64,000 bases of DNA from Paracoccus sediminis (GCF_900188295.1 NZ_FZNM01000003.1:186001-250000), one strand, 5' to 3'. Numbered from the stretch's first letter, positions 11,071 to 19,970 are shown. Notes: generated from the letters alone by a model not told the origin. A program made the numbers and translations.

Positions 11071-11110
11071 GCAACGAAGGTGCCGCGATCCGGTCCGAAA
11101 CGAAAGCCCC

Positions 11111-11878
11111 ATGTCCCCGACCCCAGAACCCCGCCCCGCGCCCCGGCAGCCGCGTGCCGATGACGGTCCCGCCCGCACCGTGCGCGAAATGTTCATGCGC
11201 GGGGCCACCCGGTCGCTGCCGTTTCTGATCGTGATGATCCCCTTTTCGGTCCTGTTCGGCGTCGTCGCGACCGAGGCGGGACTGGACGTGGCGCAGGTGA
11301 TGGGCTTTTCGGTGCTGGTTCTGGCGGGCGCGTCGCAGTTCACCGCGGTGCAGCTTTTGTCCGACAACGCGTCGGTCATCATCGTGATCCTGTCCTGTCT
11401 GGCGGTGAACCTGCGCATGGCGATGTATTCGGCGTCGCTGGTCCCCTGGCTGCGCGGGGCGACGGGTCCGCAAAAGGCTTGGATCGCCTATGCCCTGGTC
11501 GATCAAAGCTATGCCATGTCGATCCAGGAATACGAGGCGCACCCCCGCCTGCCCCTGGCGCAGCGGCTGGCGTTCTTTGCGGGCGTCGCGGTGGTGGTCT
11601 GCCTTCCCTGGATGATCGGATCCGGCTTGGGGGCGACGGCGGGCCGGGCCATCCCCGACGACATTGCCCTGGATTTCGCCATGCCGATCACCTTTCTGGC
11701 GATGATCGCACCGATGCTGCGCACGCCCGCGCATCTGGCCGCCTGCTTTGTCGCGGTCGCGGGATCGCTGGTGCTGGCCGGCCTGCCGTCCGGGCTTGGG
11801 CTGCTGATCGCGGCGCCCGTGGGCATGGCGACCGGCGCCTTTGTCGAAGCCTGGTCGGAACACAGGATGCGGGCATGA
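11111..11878 (+). CDS. azlC: AzlC family ABC-independent amino-acid exporter, large subunit
   Basis: AzlC with AzlD forms an inner-membrane exporter of branched-chain amino acids and analogues in characterised members. The 255-residue product begins with a polar tail (about 1-35), then MFMRGATRSLPFLIVMIPFSVLFG, the AzlC signature start, and contains VLAGASQFTAVQLL and NLRMAMYSASL, the conserved substrate-path segments, among about seven hydrophobic stretches. The start ATG at 11111 lacks a strong SD; the in-frame Met near residue 30 is an alternative. Its last four bases overlap azlD as ATGA. Confidence 0.93.
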   Translation: MSPTPEPRPAPRQPRADDGPARTVREMFMRGATRSLPFLIVMIPFSVLFGVVATEAGLDVAQVMGFSVLVLAGASQFTAVQLLSDNASVIIVILSCLAVNLRMAMYSASLVPWLRGATGPQKAWIAYALVDQSYAMSIQEYEAHPRLPLAQRLAFFAGVAVVVCLPWMIGSGLGATAGRAIPDDIALDFAMPITFLAMIAPMLRTPAHLAACFVAVAGSLVLAGLPSGLGLLIAAPVGMATGAFVEAWSEHRMRA

Positions 11879-12207
11879 ACGCGCATGTTTCCGATCCGAC
11901 GGTCTGGCTGGTCATCGTGGTGCTGGGCATCGGCACCTTTCTGATCCGCTGGTCGTTCCTGGGGGCGCTTGGAAGCCGGGATCTGCCGTCCTGGGTGATG
12001 CGGATGCTGCGTTACACGCCGGTTGCCGTGTTGCCCGCCCTGGTCGCGCCATTGGTGGTCTGGCCCGCCGCGACCGGGGGCCAGCTTGATCCGGCGCGGA
12101 TGGCCGCGGCCGGCGTCACGGTGGCGGTGGGCCTGTGGTCGCGCAGCATGATCGGCGCGATCCTTGCGGGCGCGATCACCCTGTTTGCCATGCTTTACAT
12201 GTCGTAA
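11875..12207 (+). CDS. azlD: AzlD family small subunit of branched-chain amino-acid exporter
   Basis: The 110-residue protein has four hydrophobic segments and the AzlD pattern: VIVVLGIGTFLIRWSFL at the start, LRYTPVAVLPALVAPLVVW in the middle (the conserved TPxAVLPAL element) and a glycine/alanine-rich last helix. It partners the preceding AzlC, with which it overlaps by ATGA. Its 3' end overlaps the convergent lipoprotein gene by 13 bases. Confidence 0.92.
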   Translation: MNAHVSDPTVWLVIVVLGIGTFLIRWSFLGALGSRDLPSWVMRMLRYTPVAVLPALVAPLVVWPAATGGQLDPARMAAAGVTVAVGLWSRSMIGAILAGAITLFAMLYMS

Positions 12208-12818
12208 CCGACGATCTGCCCGTTCTTCTGGCGCAGCAGCACGTCGTGGTTGTTGGCCGGATCGCCGTCCATGTGACGCTTGGACTGGACATTCGGCAGG
12301 GTCAGGAACCACCGGCGCAGCCGGATCGGGCTGAAGCCGGTCGGCGCGCCCTCGAACCCCGGCACCTTTCGCAGTGCCTGCCCCGAATTCACCGCGCAAA
12401 AGCTTTTGGGCGATGCGCCCTGCGATTCCACCGCCCGGATCGCCGCATCGGCGACCTCTCGGCTGACGAAGACGGTATCCTCGGCCACCCAATAAGTGCT
12501 GCGGGCGTGATAATCGATGTAGAAATTCTTGAAGTTGTCGGTGATCCCGTACAGCACGTCGTTGCGTTCGGGAATGCGCGGATGCTGCCAGCTTCCCGCC
12601 GGGTCATAGATCACCCTCTGGCTTCCGTTTATCAAGATCCCGGTATGGCCGCCTTCCCCCCGCGGAATGCCGATCACCGTCAACAGCGCGATCGAGGGCG
12701 GTTCGGACGAGACGTATCGGGCGGCACGAACCTCGGCGTCGGTGGCCCAGATGCTCTGGGCGCCGCAGGCGGACAGGGCGGCAGGCAGCGCAGCCGCCAG
12801 GAAAACGCGTCTTTTCAT
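12195..12818 (-). CDS. Putative lipoprotein, conserved hypothetical
   Basis: The 207-residue product starts MKRRVFLAAALPAALSAC, a lipoprotein signal with the lipobox LSAC (Cys18), so it is probably anchored in a membrane facing the periplasm. The mature part contains GGHTGILING, QRVIYDPAGSW, DYHARSTYWVAEDTVFVSREV and a late SFCAVNSGQALRKVPGFEG segment. The HTG...DPAG...DYH arrangement and Cys-Ala-Val-Asn resemble NlpC/P60- or LRAT-like thiol enzymes, but I cannot confirm a catalytic triad by eye. It lies 20 bases from the oxidase subunit IV gene and in the same direction. Confidence 0.75.
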   Translation of the reverse strand: MKRRVFLAAALPAALSACGAQSIWATDAEVRAARYVSSEPPSIALLTVIGIPRGEGGHTGILINGSQRVIYDPAGSWQHPRIPERNDVLYGITDNFKNFYIDYHARSTYWVAEDTVFVSREVADAAIRAVESQGASPKSFCAVNSGQALRKVPGFEGAPTGFSPIRLRRWFLTLPNVQSKRHMDGDPANNHDVLLRQKNGQIVGYDM

Positions 12819-12837
12819 GGAATCGTTGCCCGCCGGA

Positions 12838-12993
12838 TCAGCTGTTGACCAAGGCCATGAAAATCAGCACCAGGATCGACAGGATCGCCGTCCAGGTCGC
12901 GAACCGGATGAACCCGGCAAAGGTCCGCTGCTGTTCGCTGATGTCCATGGTGCCGACCTTGTGTTCGGTGATCTCGTGGTGGTGCGTGGCCAT
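12838..12993 (-). CDS. aa3-type cytochrome c oxidase subunit IV
   Basis: This 51-residue peptide is a small single-span subunit of the aa3 terminal oxidase found in Paracoccus and relatives. The cytoplasmic N terminus is His-rich ([19 protein letters not shown]) and the rest is one transmembrane helix (about 29-50, [20 protein letters not shown]) ending ALVNS. The pattern HHEIT-HK-G-MDI-QQ-TFAGFI--ATW--ILSI-VL-F-AL-NS is that of the Paracoccus denitrificans subunit as I remember it. AGGAGA lies eight bases before the ATG. The gene stands alone, not beside the core oxidase genes, as is usual for it. Confidence 0.92.
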   Translation of the reverse strand: MATHHHEITEHKVGTMDISEQQRTFAGFIRFATWTAILSILVLIFMALVNS

Positions 12994-13047
12994 TCGCCGT
13001 TTCTCCTGTCCGGTTTATCCTTGCGATAGCCGAAACCGCCTGCTCTG

Positions 13048-14070
13048 TCACGCCCCCCACAGCACCGCGTCACCCTGTTGTCCCGCCATCGTGATCCGGC
13101 CACGGTGGCGCAGGTGGTTCACATGGGCCACGGCCTCGACCAGGGCCAGGCCGAATTCGCCCGCGCCGATGGGCCGCCTGAACAGGATGTCGAAACAGCC
13201 GACCGCCGTGCGCGGACCGTCCCGCAGCGCCGCCACCATCCGGTCAAGCGCGTTTCGATGGTTGCCGATCAACTGGTGCAGCCGCGTGGGCAGGCCGGTA
13301 AAGGGCAGCTTGTGGCCTGGCAGGACGCAATGGCGCGTTTCCGCCAGGGCCAGCATCCGGACGCAGCTTTCCAGCCATTCGCCGACCGGATCGGCGTCGG
13401 GTTCGGTCGGATAGACCCCCAGGTTCGGGGAAATCGAGGGCAGCAACTGGTCGCCCCCGATCACCAGATCGTCATCCAGCGACCAGAAGGTCGCATGGCA
13501 GGGCGCATGTCCGTGGCCCATGGCGACCCGCCAGCGCCGGTTGCCGAACGCGACCTGCTGGCCGTCGCTCAGGCGCGTGAAGCCCAAGGGCAGCGGATGG
13601 ACCACATCGGCGAAGTTGAAGGGCCGTTCCGTCGCGCGCCGTTCCAGCAGGTCGTCCGGCATCCCCGCCCGGCGCCAGAAGGCCAGCGATTCGGGGGGCG
13701 CATGGTCCTGACGATCCAAAACCAGCATCCGCGCCGTCAGCCAGGCGGTGCGGCTGATCCACAGGCCAGCCCCGTCGCGGTCCATGAACCAGCCCGCAAG
13801 GCCGATATGGTCGGGATGGTGATGCGTGCCGATCACGCGGCGGACCGGCCTGCCGCCCAGCGGTCCCGCCCGAAGCGCGGCCCAGATCTCTCGGCTGGCG
13901 GGCGTGTCGAAGCCGGTATCGACCAGCGTCCAGCCGTCGCCGTCGTCAAGCGCATAGACGTTGACGTGGTCAAGGGCCATCGGCAGCGGCAGGCGCATCC
14001 ACAACACGCCCGGCGCGACCGTCACCGCCTGACCCGGATCCGGCGGCGTGTCGAACGGATAGGCGATCAC
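13048..14070 (-). CDS. MBL-fold metallo-hydrolase
   Basis: The 340-residue enzyme has the metallo-beta-lactamase fold: LVDTGFDTP strand-loop near 49-57, the zinc motif THHHPDHIG at residues 82-90, a further His in GHGHAPCHATFWS, the Asp in DDDLVIGGDQLLP and a late PGHKLPFTG. The C-terminal about 80 residues resemble the helical cap seen in glyoxalase II-like and thioesterase-like members. Its GTG start overlaps the stop of the upstream acyl-CoA dehydrogenase (GTGA), so it is translated from the same message; a role in acyl-thioester or lactone hydrolysis is plausible but inferred. Confidence 0.9.
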   Translation of the reverse strand: MIAYPFDTPPDPGQAVTVAPGVLWMRLPLPMALDHVNVYALDDGDGWTLVDTGFDTPASREIWAALRAGPLGGRPVRRVIGTHHHPDHIGLAGWFMDRDGAGLWISRTAWLTARMLVLDRQDHAPPESLAFWRRAGMPDDLLERRATERPFNFADVVHPLPLGFTRLSDGQQVAFGNRRWRVAMGHGHAPCHATFWSLDDDLVIGGDQLLPSISPNLGVYPTEPDADPVGEWLESCVRMLALAETRHCVLPGHKLPFTGLPTRLHQLIGNHRNALDRMVAALRDGPRTAVGCFDILFRRPIGAGEFGLALVEAVAHVNHLRHRGRITMAGQQGDAVLWGA

Positions 14071-15764
14071 GCCGCGAAATCGCCCGCCAGCGCCGCGTCG
14101 CTGATGCCGGTCAGGTCGTCCAGGCCCGCCACCGCCTCGGCCAGGTCGGAGGCATGGCGCGGCAGAACGCGGGCCATGAAGACCCGCGCCAAGGCCAGAT
14201 GCTGATCGCCCCCGGCCTGCACGGCGCGCAGGTGGTACAGCCCCCCCAGCACCCGCGCAAAAGCGGTCAGATAAGGCATCGCGCCCGCGAACCGCACCGG
14301 CAGGTCGCGGTCCAGCAGGGTGTGGGTGGCCTCGCGCAGCGTTTCGGCGGCCTGCCAGACCTGATTGGCCATCCGCGGATGGTCCCCTTGCGCGGCCTTG
14401 GCGCCGTCTTCGATCTCGTCCAGCAGGCGCAGGGCGGCGTCGCCGCCGTCCGCCAGCTTGCGGCCGACCAGATCCATGGCCTGGATGCCGTTGGTGCCTT
14501 CATAGATCGGCGTGATGCGCACATCGCGCAGGTACTGGGCCGCGCCCGTTTCCTCGACATAGCCCATGCCGCCATGGACCTGCACGCCCATGTCGGCCAC
14601 GCGGCAGCCGACATCGGTGCCGTAAGCCTTGGCGATGGGCGTCAGGAAGGCCGCGCGGGCGGCGTGGACCGGATCGTCGGTGGCCCGTTCCAGATCGATG
14701 GCCGTGGCACAGGCCAGGCCGATGGCGCGGGCGGCGAACACCTCGGCCCGCGCGGTGGCCAGCATCCGGCGCACGTCGGGGTGCCCGATGATCGGTCCCA
14801 TCTGGTTGCGGTCGGCGGCATAGGCCACCGCCTGCTGCAACGCGGCCTCGGCCACGCCGACACCCTGCATCCCGACGCCCAGCCGGGCCACGTTCATCAT
14901 GGTGAACATGGCGGCCATGCCCTTGTGCTCGTCGCCGACCAGCCAGCCCGTCGCACCCTCGAAGGACAGAACGCAGGTCGGGCTGCCGTGGATTCCCAGC
15001 TTTTCTTCCAGGCTGACGACCTTGAGGCTGTTGGCGATGCCCGGCCTGCCGTCGTCGTCGGGCAGGAATTTCGGCACCATGAACAGGCTGATGCCGCGCG
15101 TGCCCTTGGGCGCGCCGGGCAGCCGCGCCAGGACCAGATGGCAGACATTCCCGGTCACGTCGCTGTCGCCCCAGGTGATGAAGATCTTTTGCCCCGTCAC
15201 GCGCCAGGTGCCGTCGCCCTGCGGTTCCGCCCTGGTCACAAGCGCGCCCACGTCGCTGCCCGCGCCCGGTTCGGTCAGGTTCATCGTGCCCGACCATTCG
15301 CCGGAAATCAGCTTGGGCAGGCACAGCGCCTTCAGGTCGTCGCTGGCGTGATGTTCCAGCGCCTCGATCTGGCCCTGGGTCAGCAGCGGGTTCAGCTGCA
15401 ACGCCAGGCAGGCGCCCGACATCATCTCGGCCACGGCCATGTTCAGCGCCTGCGGCAGGCCCATGCCGCCGTGTTCCGGGTTCGCGGCCAGCCCGACCCA
15501 GCCGCCTTCGGCGATGGCGCGGAACCCCTCTGCGTAGCCCGGCGAGGATCGGACACGGCCGTTTTCCAGCACCGCCGGATGGTCGTCGCCCGCACGGTTC
15601 AACGGCGCCAGCACGTTCGTCGCCAGCTTGCCTGCCTCGGCCAGGATGGCGGATGCGGTATCCGGCGTCGCCTCGGCAAATCGATCCGTGCGGGACACGT
15701 CGGAAAACGGCACCACATGGTTCAGGATAAACTCGATCTGCGCGACCGGCGCGGTATAGCCCAT
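14067..15764 (-). CDS. Acyl-CoA dehydrogenase (long, DmdC-like type)
   Basis: This FAD enzyme introduces a trans double bond into an acyl-CoA and passes electrons to ETF. The 565-residue length with a C-terminal extra domain is typical of the DmdC/FadE-type clade rather than the short 380-residue type. Visible landmarks are MNLTEPGAGSDVGAL, KIFITWGDSDVTGN, SLEEKLGIHGSPTCVLSFEGA, VQVHGGMGYVEETGAAQYLRD and TPIYEGTNGIQAMDLVGRK. The ATG at 15764 follows AGGGAGGGGGGA. Substrate cannot be read from sequence; 3-methylmercaptopropionyl-CoA or a medium-chain acyl-CoA are options. It overlaps the MBL gene and would need the ETF-QO encoded nearby. Confidence 0.93.
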   Translation of the reverse strand: MGYTAPVAQIEFILNHVVPFSDVSRTDRFAEATPDTASAILAEAGKLATNVLAPLNRAGDDHPAVLENGRVRSSPGYAEGFRAIAEGGWVGLAANPEHGGMGLPQALNMAVAEMMSGACLALQLNPLLTQGQIEALEHHASDDLKALCLPKLISGEWSGTMNLTEPGAGSDVGALVTRAEPQGDGTWRVTGQKIFITWGDSDVTGNVCHLVLARLPGAPKGTRGISLFMVPKFLPDDDGRPGIANSLKVVSLEEKLGIHGSPTCVLSFEGATGWLVGDEHKGMAAMFTMMNVARLGVGMQGVGVAEAALQQAVAYAADRNQMGPIIGHPDVRRMLATARAEVFAARAIGLACATAIDLERATDDPVHAARAAFLTPIAKAYGTDVGCRVADMGVQVHGGMGYVEETGAAQYLRDVRITPIYEGTNGIQAMDLVGRKLADGGDAALRLLDEIEDGAKAAQGDHPRMANQVWQAAETLREATHTLLDRDLPVRFAGAMPYLTAFARVLGGLYHLRAVQAGGDQHLALARVFMARVLPRHASDLAEAVAGLDDLTGISDAALAGDFAA

Positions 15765-15880
15765 CTGGTCCCCCCTCCCTTCGCGCCTTGGCAATCGGCC
15801 CCGGCGCACCTATGACAATCGCTGTTCCGGGCCATCTTACGGGGCTGCGGACAAGGCTCAACCAAAACCCGGCGTCACGA

Positions 15881-16828
15881 ATGCACACCGAAAGATTGTC
15901 GCCCGACGACAGCGGCCTGGCCCGCGCCGCCAGCCTGCTGGCAAGAGGCCAGGTCGTGGCGATCCCGACCGAGACGGTCTATGGCCTGGCGGGCGACGCG
16001 CGCGACGGGCAGGCGGTCGCGCGCATATACGAAGCCAAGGGCCGCCCGTCCTTCAACCCGCTGATCGTGCATGTCGCCGATGGGAACGCCGCCCGCGCCA
16101 TCGCGGACATGACACCGCAGGCCGAGGCCCTGGCCGCCGCCTTCTGGCCCGGCGCCTTGACCCTGGTGCTGCCGCTGCGCGCGAACGCCGGAATCGCGTC
16201 CCTGGTCACGGCGGGACTGTCCACCATCGCGCTCCGCATCCCCGCCCATCCGGTGGCCCAGGCGCTGCTGCGCCGGACCGGCCCGCTGGCCGCGCCATCC
16301 GCCAACGCCTCGGGCCGGATCAGCCCGACACGCGCGGATCATGTGCTGGACCCCGACGGCGGGCTGGACGGGCGCATCGGTGCCGTGCTGGACGCCGGCC
16401 CTTGCCCGGTCGGGCTGGAATCCACCATCGTCGGCTGGCCTGATGGCCGCGCGGCCCTGTTGCGTCCCGGCGGCCTTCCGGCCGAGGCGATTGCCGACGT
16501 TCTGGGCCAACCGCTTGCGGATCACCATGCCGATCCAGCCGTTCCGAACGCACCGGGCCAGTTGACCAGCCACTATGCCCCGAACGCCGTCCTGCGCCTG
16601 AACGCGGACAGCCCTGCCCCCGGCGAAACCCATATCGCCTTCGGCGCCCCCGGTCCGTTCACCCTGACCGAAACGGGCGATCTGGCCCAGGCCGCCGCCC
16701 GATTGTTCGACACGCTGCGCCGCGCCGACCGCCTGGGCCATCCCATCGCCGTGGCGCCGATCCCCGACCACGGTCTTGGCGCCGCGATCAACGACCGCCT
16801 GCGCCGCGCCGCCGCCCCTCGGGACTGA
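15881..16828 (+). CDS. L-threonylcarbamoyladenylate synthase (Sua5/YrdC type)
   Basis: The enzyme makes threonylcarbamoyl-AMP from threonine, bicarbonate and ATP for the t6A37 modification of ANN-decoding tRNAs. The 315-residue product has a full YrdC domain (ARGQVVAIPTETVYGLAGDA near 22-41, YEAKGRPSFNPLIVHV, PLAAPSANASGRISPT) and a C-terminal Sua5 domain starting near QLTSHYAPNAVLRL. The ATG at 15881 gives the usual distance to the first conserved Leu; an in-frame ATG at 15812 is possible but adds an unconserved tail. It is divergent from the acyl-CoA dehydrogenase. Confidence 0.94.
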   Translation: MHTERLSPDDSGLARAASLLARGQVVAIPTETVYGLAGDARDGQAVARIYEAKGRPSFNPLIVHVADGNAARAIADMTPQAEALAAAFWPGALTLVLPLRANAGIASLVTAGLSTIALRIPAHPVAQALLRRTGPLAAPSANASGRISPTRADHVLDPDGGLDGRIGAVLDAGPCPVGLESTIVGWPDGRAALLRPGGLPAEAIADVLGQPLADHHADPAVPNAPGQLTSHYAPNAVLRLNADSPAPGETHIAFGAPGPFTLTETGDLAQAAARLFDTLRRADRLGHPIAVAPIPDHGLGAAINDRLRRAAAPRD

Positions 16829-17186
16829 TCCCCACGTCCGGGGCCTTTGGCCCTGGAAAGATATCCCGTGGGGGTCCGAAGAACGGCGGCGGATATCAGT
16901 CCTGGGTCCAGACAAGGCGTTCAGGCCCTGGGTAAATCCGGCACAACCGCAGCCGATCGCCTGCTGTGTCAGGACCGGACCAAGGACCGGCCGATCAAGA
17001 TCGTGACCGACCGCCTCTGGGGCCAATCACGACCGAAAAACGTGCGGCCCAAGACGCGAAACGGGAACCAAATCCGTCCCGATTCCCCTGGTCCGTTGAT
17101 TTTTCGTCAGCGCCGTTTCCCATATCTTCACGAAACGGCTAGTCTTGCGCCAAAAGCATCACACATTCCGTGACCTCCAGCCGCCC
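16829..17186. other. 358-bp intergenic region between convergent genes
   Basis: I see no gene here. GGGCCTTTGGCCC at 16841-16853 can form a short hairpin just past the Sua5-type gene. On the minus strand, bases around 16848-16876 read CCCCCACGGGATATCTT, a degenerate likeness to the GATATTTG core of the dispersed repeat found elsewhere in the window. The second half (about 16955-17150) is visibly less GC-rich than the surroundings and holds several GACCG-containing words. Open frames crossing it have no family features. Confidence 0.5.
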
Positions 17187-18614
17187 CTACAACCCCAGCG
17201 ACCCATAGACGTTGGAAATCCGCCGGATCGCCACGACATAGCCCGCGGTCCGCATGTCATCGACCCTGGGGTTCGACATCCACACCTCTTTCATCTTCTT
17301 GAACGCCTCGCGCATGGTGTCGTCCAAGCCCGACCGGACCAGATCCAGTTCGTCCGCGCCGTGCAGGAACGCGTCCTTGAAGCCCGCCGCCAGCTTGAAG
17401 TTGGTTCCCGTGTCGGCCGAAATCCGCTCCAGCTCCTCGACCAGCATCCGGGCGCGGGCCTCCTCGTGGCGGCGCTCCAGACGGCCGAGGCTGATCTGGG
17501 ACAGGTTCTTGACCCATTCGAAATAGCTGACCGTCACGCCGCCCGCGTTGGCGTACATGTCGGGGATGATGACCACGCCCTTGCGTTTCAGGATCGCGTC
17601 GGCATCGGCGGTGACGGGGCCGTTCGCGGCCTCGATAATCAGCTTGCAGCGGATACGGTCGGCGTTTTCCGCGTGGATCACGCTTTCGACCGCCGCCGGT
17701 ATCAGGATGTCGCAGTCGTCTTCCAGCGCGGCCAGGCCGTTTTCCCGGTGATCCCCGCCGGCAAAGCCCTTGATGCCGCCGGTCGCGCGGATATGGCCGC
17801 GCAGCGCGTCGATGTTGATGCCGTTGGGGTTGCGGATCGCGCCGTCGCGTTCGATCACGCAGGTCACAAGGGCCTTGTCCTCGGCCGACAGGAACTGCGC
17901 CGCGTGATAGCCCACATTGCCCAGGCCCTGCACGATCACCCGCTTGCCCGCAAGCGTCCCCTCCAGCCCGGCCTTCTTCATCACGTCGTCGTGGCGGAAG
18001 AACTCGCGCAGCGCGTATTGCACGCCCCGGCCCGTGGCCTCGACCCGACCGTCGATGCCGCCCGCGTGGCGCGGCTTTCCGGTGACGCAGGCCTTGGCGT
18101 TGATGTCGTCGGGATGCAGCCGTTTATAGGCGTCGGCCATCCAGGCCATCTCGCGTTCGCCGGTGCCCATGTCGGGCGCGGGCACGTTCTGGCTGGGCGA
18201 GATCAGGTTGCGCCGCGACAATTCATAGGTAAAGCGGCGGGTGACGCGTTCCAGCTCGTCCTCGTTCCAGGCGCGGGGATCGATGCACAATCCGCCCTTG
18301 GACCCGCCGAACGGCACCTCGACCAGCGCGCATTTATAGGTCATCAGCGCGGCCAGCGCCTCGACCTCGTCCTGGGTCACGTCCAGCGAATAGCGGATGC
18401 CGCCCTTGACCGGCTCCATGTGTTCGGAATGGACGGACCGATAGCCGGTGAAGGTGTGGATCTGCCCGCGCAGGCGCACGCCGAACCGCACCACATAGGT
18501 GGAATTGCAAACCCTGATCTTTTCTTCCAGGCCCGGCTGCAAGTCCATCAGGCTTGCCGCATGGGTGAACATCCGTTCGACCGAGTCGCGGAAGGATACA
18601 TGGGGGATCGTCAT
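17187..18614 (-). CDS. Glu/Leu/Phe/Val family (glutamate) dehydrogenase
   Basis: The enzyme interconverts glutamate and 2-oxoglutarate plus ammonia, using NAD(P). The 475-residue product has the substrate pocket HMEPVKGGIRYSLDV, the catalytic Lys region YKCALVEVPFGGSKGG (near residue 100), PAPDMGTGEREMAWM, and the Rossmann segment VIVQGLGNVGYHAA, then IIPDMYANAGGVTVSYFEW. This length and pattern fit alphaproteobacterial glutamate dehydrogenase best; leucine or other amino acids cannot be excluded. AGGAG lies six bases from the ATG at 18614. It is divergent from a TetR gene and a strong palindrome sits between them. Confidence 0.93.
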   Translation of the reverse strand: MTIPHVSFRDSVERMFTHAASLMDLQPGLEEKIRVCNSTYVVRFGVRLRGQIHTFTGYRSVHSEHMEPVKGGIRYSLDVTQDEVEALAALMTYKCALVEVPFGGSKGGLCIDPRAWNEDELERVTRRFTYELSRRNLISPSQNVPAPDMGTGEREMAWMADAYKRLHPDDINAKACVTGKPRHAGGIDGRVEATGRGVQYALREFFRHDDVMKKAGLEGTLAGKRVIVQGLGNVGYHAAQFLSAEDKALVTCVIERDGAIRNPNGINIDALRGHIRATGGIKGFAGGDHRENGLAALEDDCDILIPAAVESVIHAENADRIRCKLIIEAANGPVTADADAILKRKGVVIIPDMYANAGGVTVSYFEWVKNLSQISLGRLERRHEEARARMLVEELERISADTGTNFKLAAGFKDAFLHGADELDLVRSGLDDTMREAFKKMKEVWMSNPRVDDMRTAGYVVAIRRISNVYGSLGL

Positions 18615-18780
18615 TCGCAGCTCCTGCTGATCGCGCCGGCGTTCTTGCCCTGACGACAGGGACGCTACGTCAGCACGGGCGCGGGTGCCAAGGCATATCT
18701 GAACAAATGCAAGACATTTCGGGCTGGACCGGACGCGGCGGGATGATGTCATTAAGACACTATCGGCACTTGCCGGGAAA

Positions 18781-18798
18781 CCTGATTGCGCAATCAGG
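18781..18798. promoter_or_regulatory. Perfect 18-bp palindrome, likely TetR operator
   Basis: CCTGATTGCGCAATCAGG equals its own reverse complement across all 18 bases. It lies 53 bases before the TetR ATG and 167 bases before the dehydrogenase ATG. TetR genes usually bind palindromes of 14-18 bp in the divergent region beside them, so the neighbouring regulator is the obvious candidate to bind here. Confidence 0.65.
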
Positions 18799-18850
18799 GA
18801 TTGTATCCTGCCAGCACGGTGGTAGCACAAGCGGGTCGGGATTTAAGACC

Positions 18851-19501
18851 ATGAAGACTCAAACGGTTAGCCAAGGTCGCAAATTCCGTCAGGTGGTCGG
18901 TGGCGCCACCGCTGTCTTCCTGCGCGACGGCTTTGCGGGGGCCAGTGTCGATGACATCGCGCGGGAAGCCGGCGTGTCCAAGGCGACCCTCTACAGCTAT
19001 TTCCCCGACAAGACGCTGATGTTCCAGGAAGCCATGCGGGCCGAGATCGCGCGGCTGGAGGATTCGTTCGCCCTGGACATCGACATCGCGGCCGGACCGG
19101 ACCGGGGCGTCATGCAGATGCTTGCCCGCATGGCGGCCTGGCTGGTCGATCCGCTGCACCTTGGCCTTTACCGCGTCATGGTCGCCGAGGCGCCGCGCTT
19201 TGGCCCCTTGTCGGCCGATTTCCACGCGACCGTGGCCCGCATCCTGTGCGACCGCATCCAGCCCTGTCTGGATCGCTGGGTCGATGTTGGCCTGCTGTCG
19301 ATCGACGACACCGATCTGGCGGCGGCGCAACTGGTCGCGCTGGCGGGGGCAAGCCTGCGCGATCCGGTGCTGTTGGGACAGCCGCGCGCCGGAACCGACG
19401 CCGTCATCCGGGAAACCTCCGCGCAGGCCGCCGACCTGTTCCTGCGTGCCTTTGCCCCGGTCCGGCATCACACGATGGGCCGCAGGAGCGGCACCCGCTG
19501 A
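18851..19501 (+). CDS. TetR/AcrR family transcriptional regulator
   Basis: The 216-residue protein has an N-terminal helix-turn-helix: GGATAVFLRDGFAGASVDDIA then REAGVSKATLYSYFPDKTLMF at about residues 18-58, the standard TetR DNA-binding signature. The remainder is a helical ligand/dimer domain (LARMAAWLVDPLHLGLYRVMVAEAPRF, a pattern of the AcrR-C-like group). The ATG at 18851 is chosen because it begins just before the HTH; an upstream in-frame ATG at 18707 would put the palindrome at 18781 inside the gene. It probably regulates itself and perhaps the divergent glutamate dehydrogenase gene. Confidence 0.92.
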   Translation: MKTQTVSQGRKFRQVVGGATAVFLRDGFAGASVDDIAREAGVSKATLYSYFPDKTLMFQEAMRAEIARLEDSFALDIDIAAGPDRGVMQMLARMAAWLVDPLHLGLYRVMVAEAPRFGPLSADFHATVARILCDRIQPCLDRWVDVGLLSIDDTDLAAAQLVALAGASLRDPVLLGQPRAGTDAVIRETSAQAADLFLRAFAPVRHHTMGRRSGTR

Positions 19502-19607
19502 TGCAAACGTGAGGATCGTTGCGCCTTCTCAAGACCCTGCGCCGTCTGTATCATCCGATCCGAACCCCGCGACAGACGGGCACCGCCGAGGGAAAGACAG
19601 CTTGACC

Positions 19608-19970
19608 ATGAAGACGACCACGTTCCTGTTGCCGCTGATCGCGACCGTCGCCCTGACTTCGGGCTGCATGGCGCCGGCGCCCATGCCGGTCCCGGTCCCC
19701 GAACCGGCGCCCGTCGCCTATGCGCCGCCCGCGCCGGAACCCGCGCTGGGCGTGTCTGGCCTGACCGAACGCAAACCCGACCTGTGCGGCGCCCGCCGCG
19801 ACCACGCCTCGGCCATCGGCCAGCCCGGCAGCGTGATCCCGACGCTGGGCATCGCCAAGGATTACCGGGTGGTCGAATACCGCGGCATCGAGCCCCAGGA
19901 ATACGACCCCAACCGGATCGTGTTCCGCCTGGATGCGGCGGGCATCATCACGAACGTCGATTGCGGATGA
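19608..19970 (+). CDS. Small lipoprotein, peptidase inhibitor I78-like
   Basis: The 120-residue product begins MKTTTFLLPLIATVALTSGC, a lipoprotein signal with Cys20. A Pro-rich spacer (about 22-50) leads to a compact domain with CGARRDHASAIGQPGSV near its start and PNRIVFRLDAAGIITNVDCG at its end. The paired Cys and the final RI-F-LD--G-I--V-CG pattern match the I78 inhibitor family, known from fungal elastase inhibitor relatives. It overlaps the next gene, of the same family, by ATGA: a likely old tandem duplication that has diverged. Confidence 0.8.
   Translation: MKTTTFLLPLIATVALTSGCMAPAPMPVPVPEPAPVAYAPPAPEPALGVSGLTERKPDLCGARRDHASAIGQPGSVIPTLGIAKDYRVVEYRGIEPQEYDPNRIVFRLDAAGIITNVDCG

Noticed and set aside
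16847..17173. A 108-codon plus-strand frame in the intergenic region
   Set aside because: No ribosome site, no domain, unusual codon use; judged chance.
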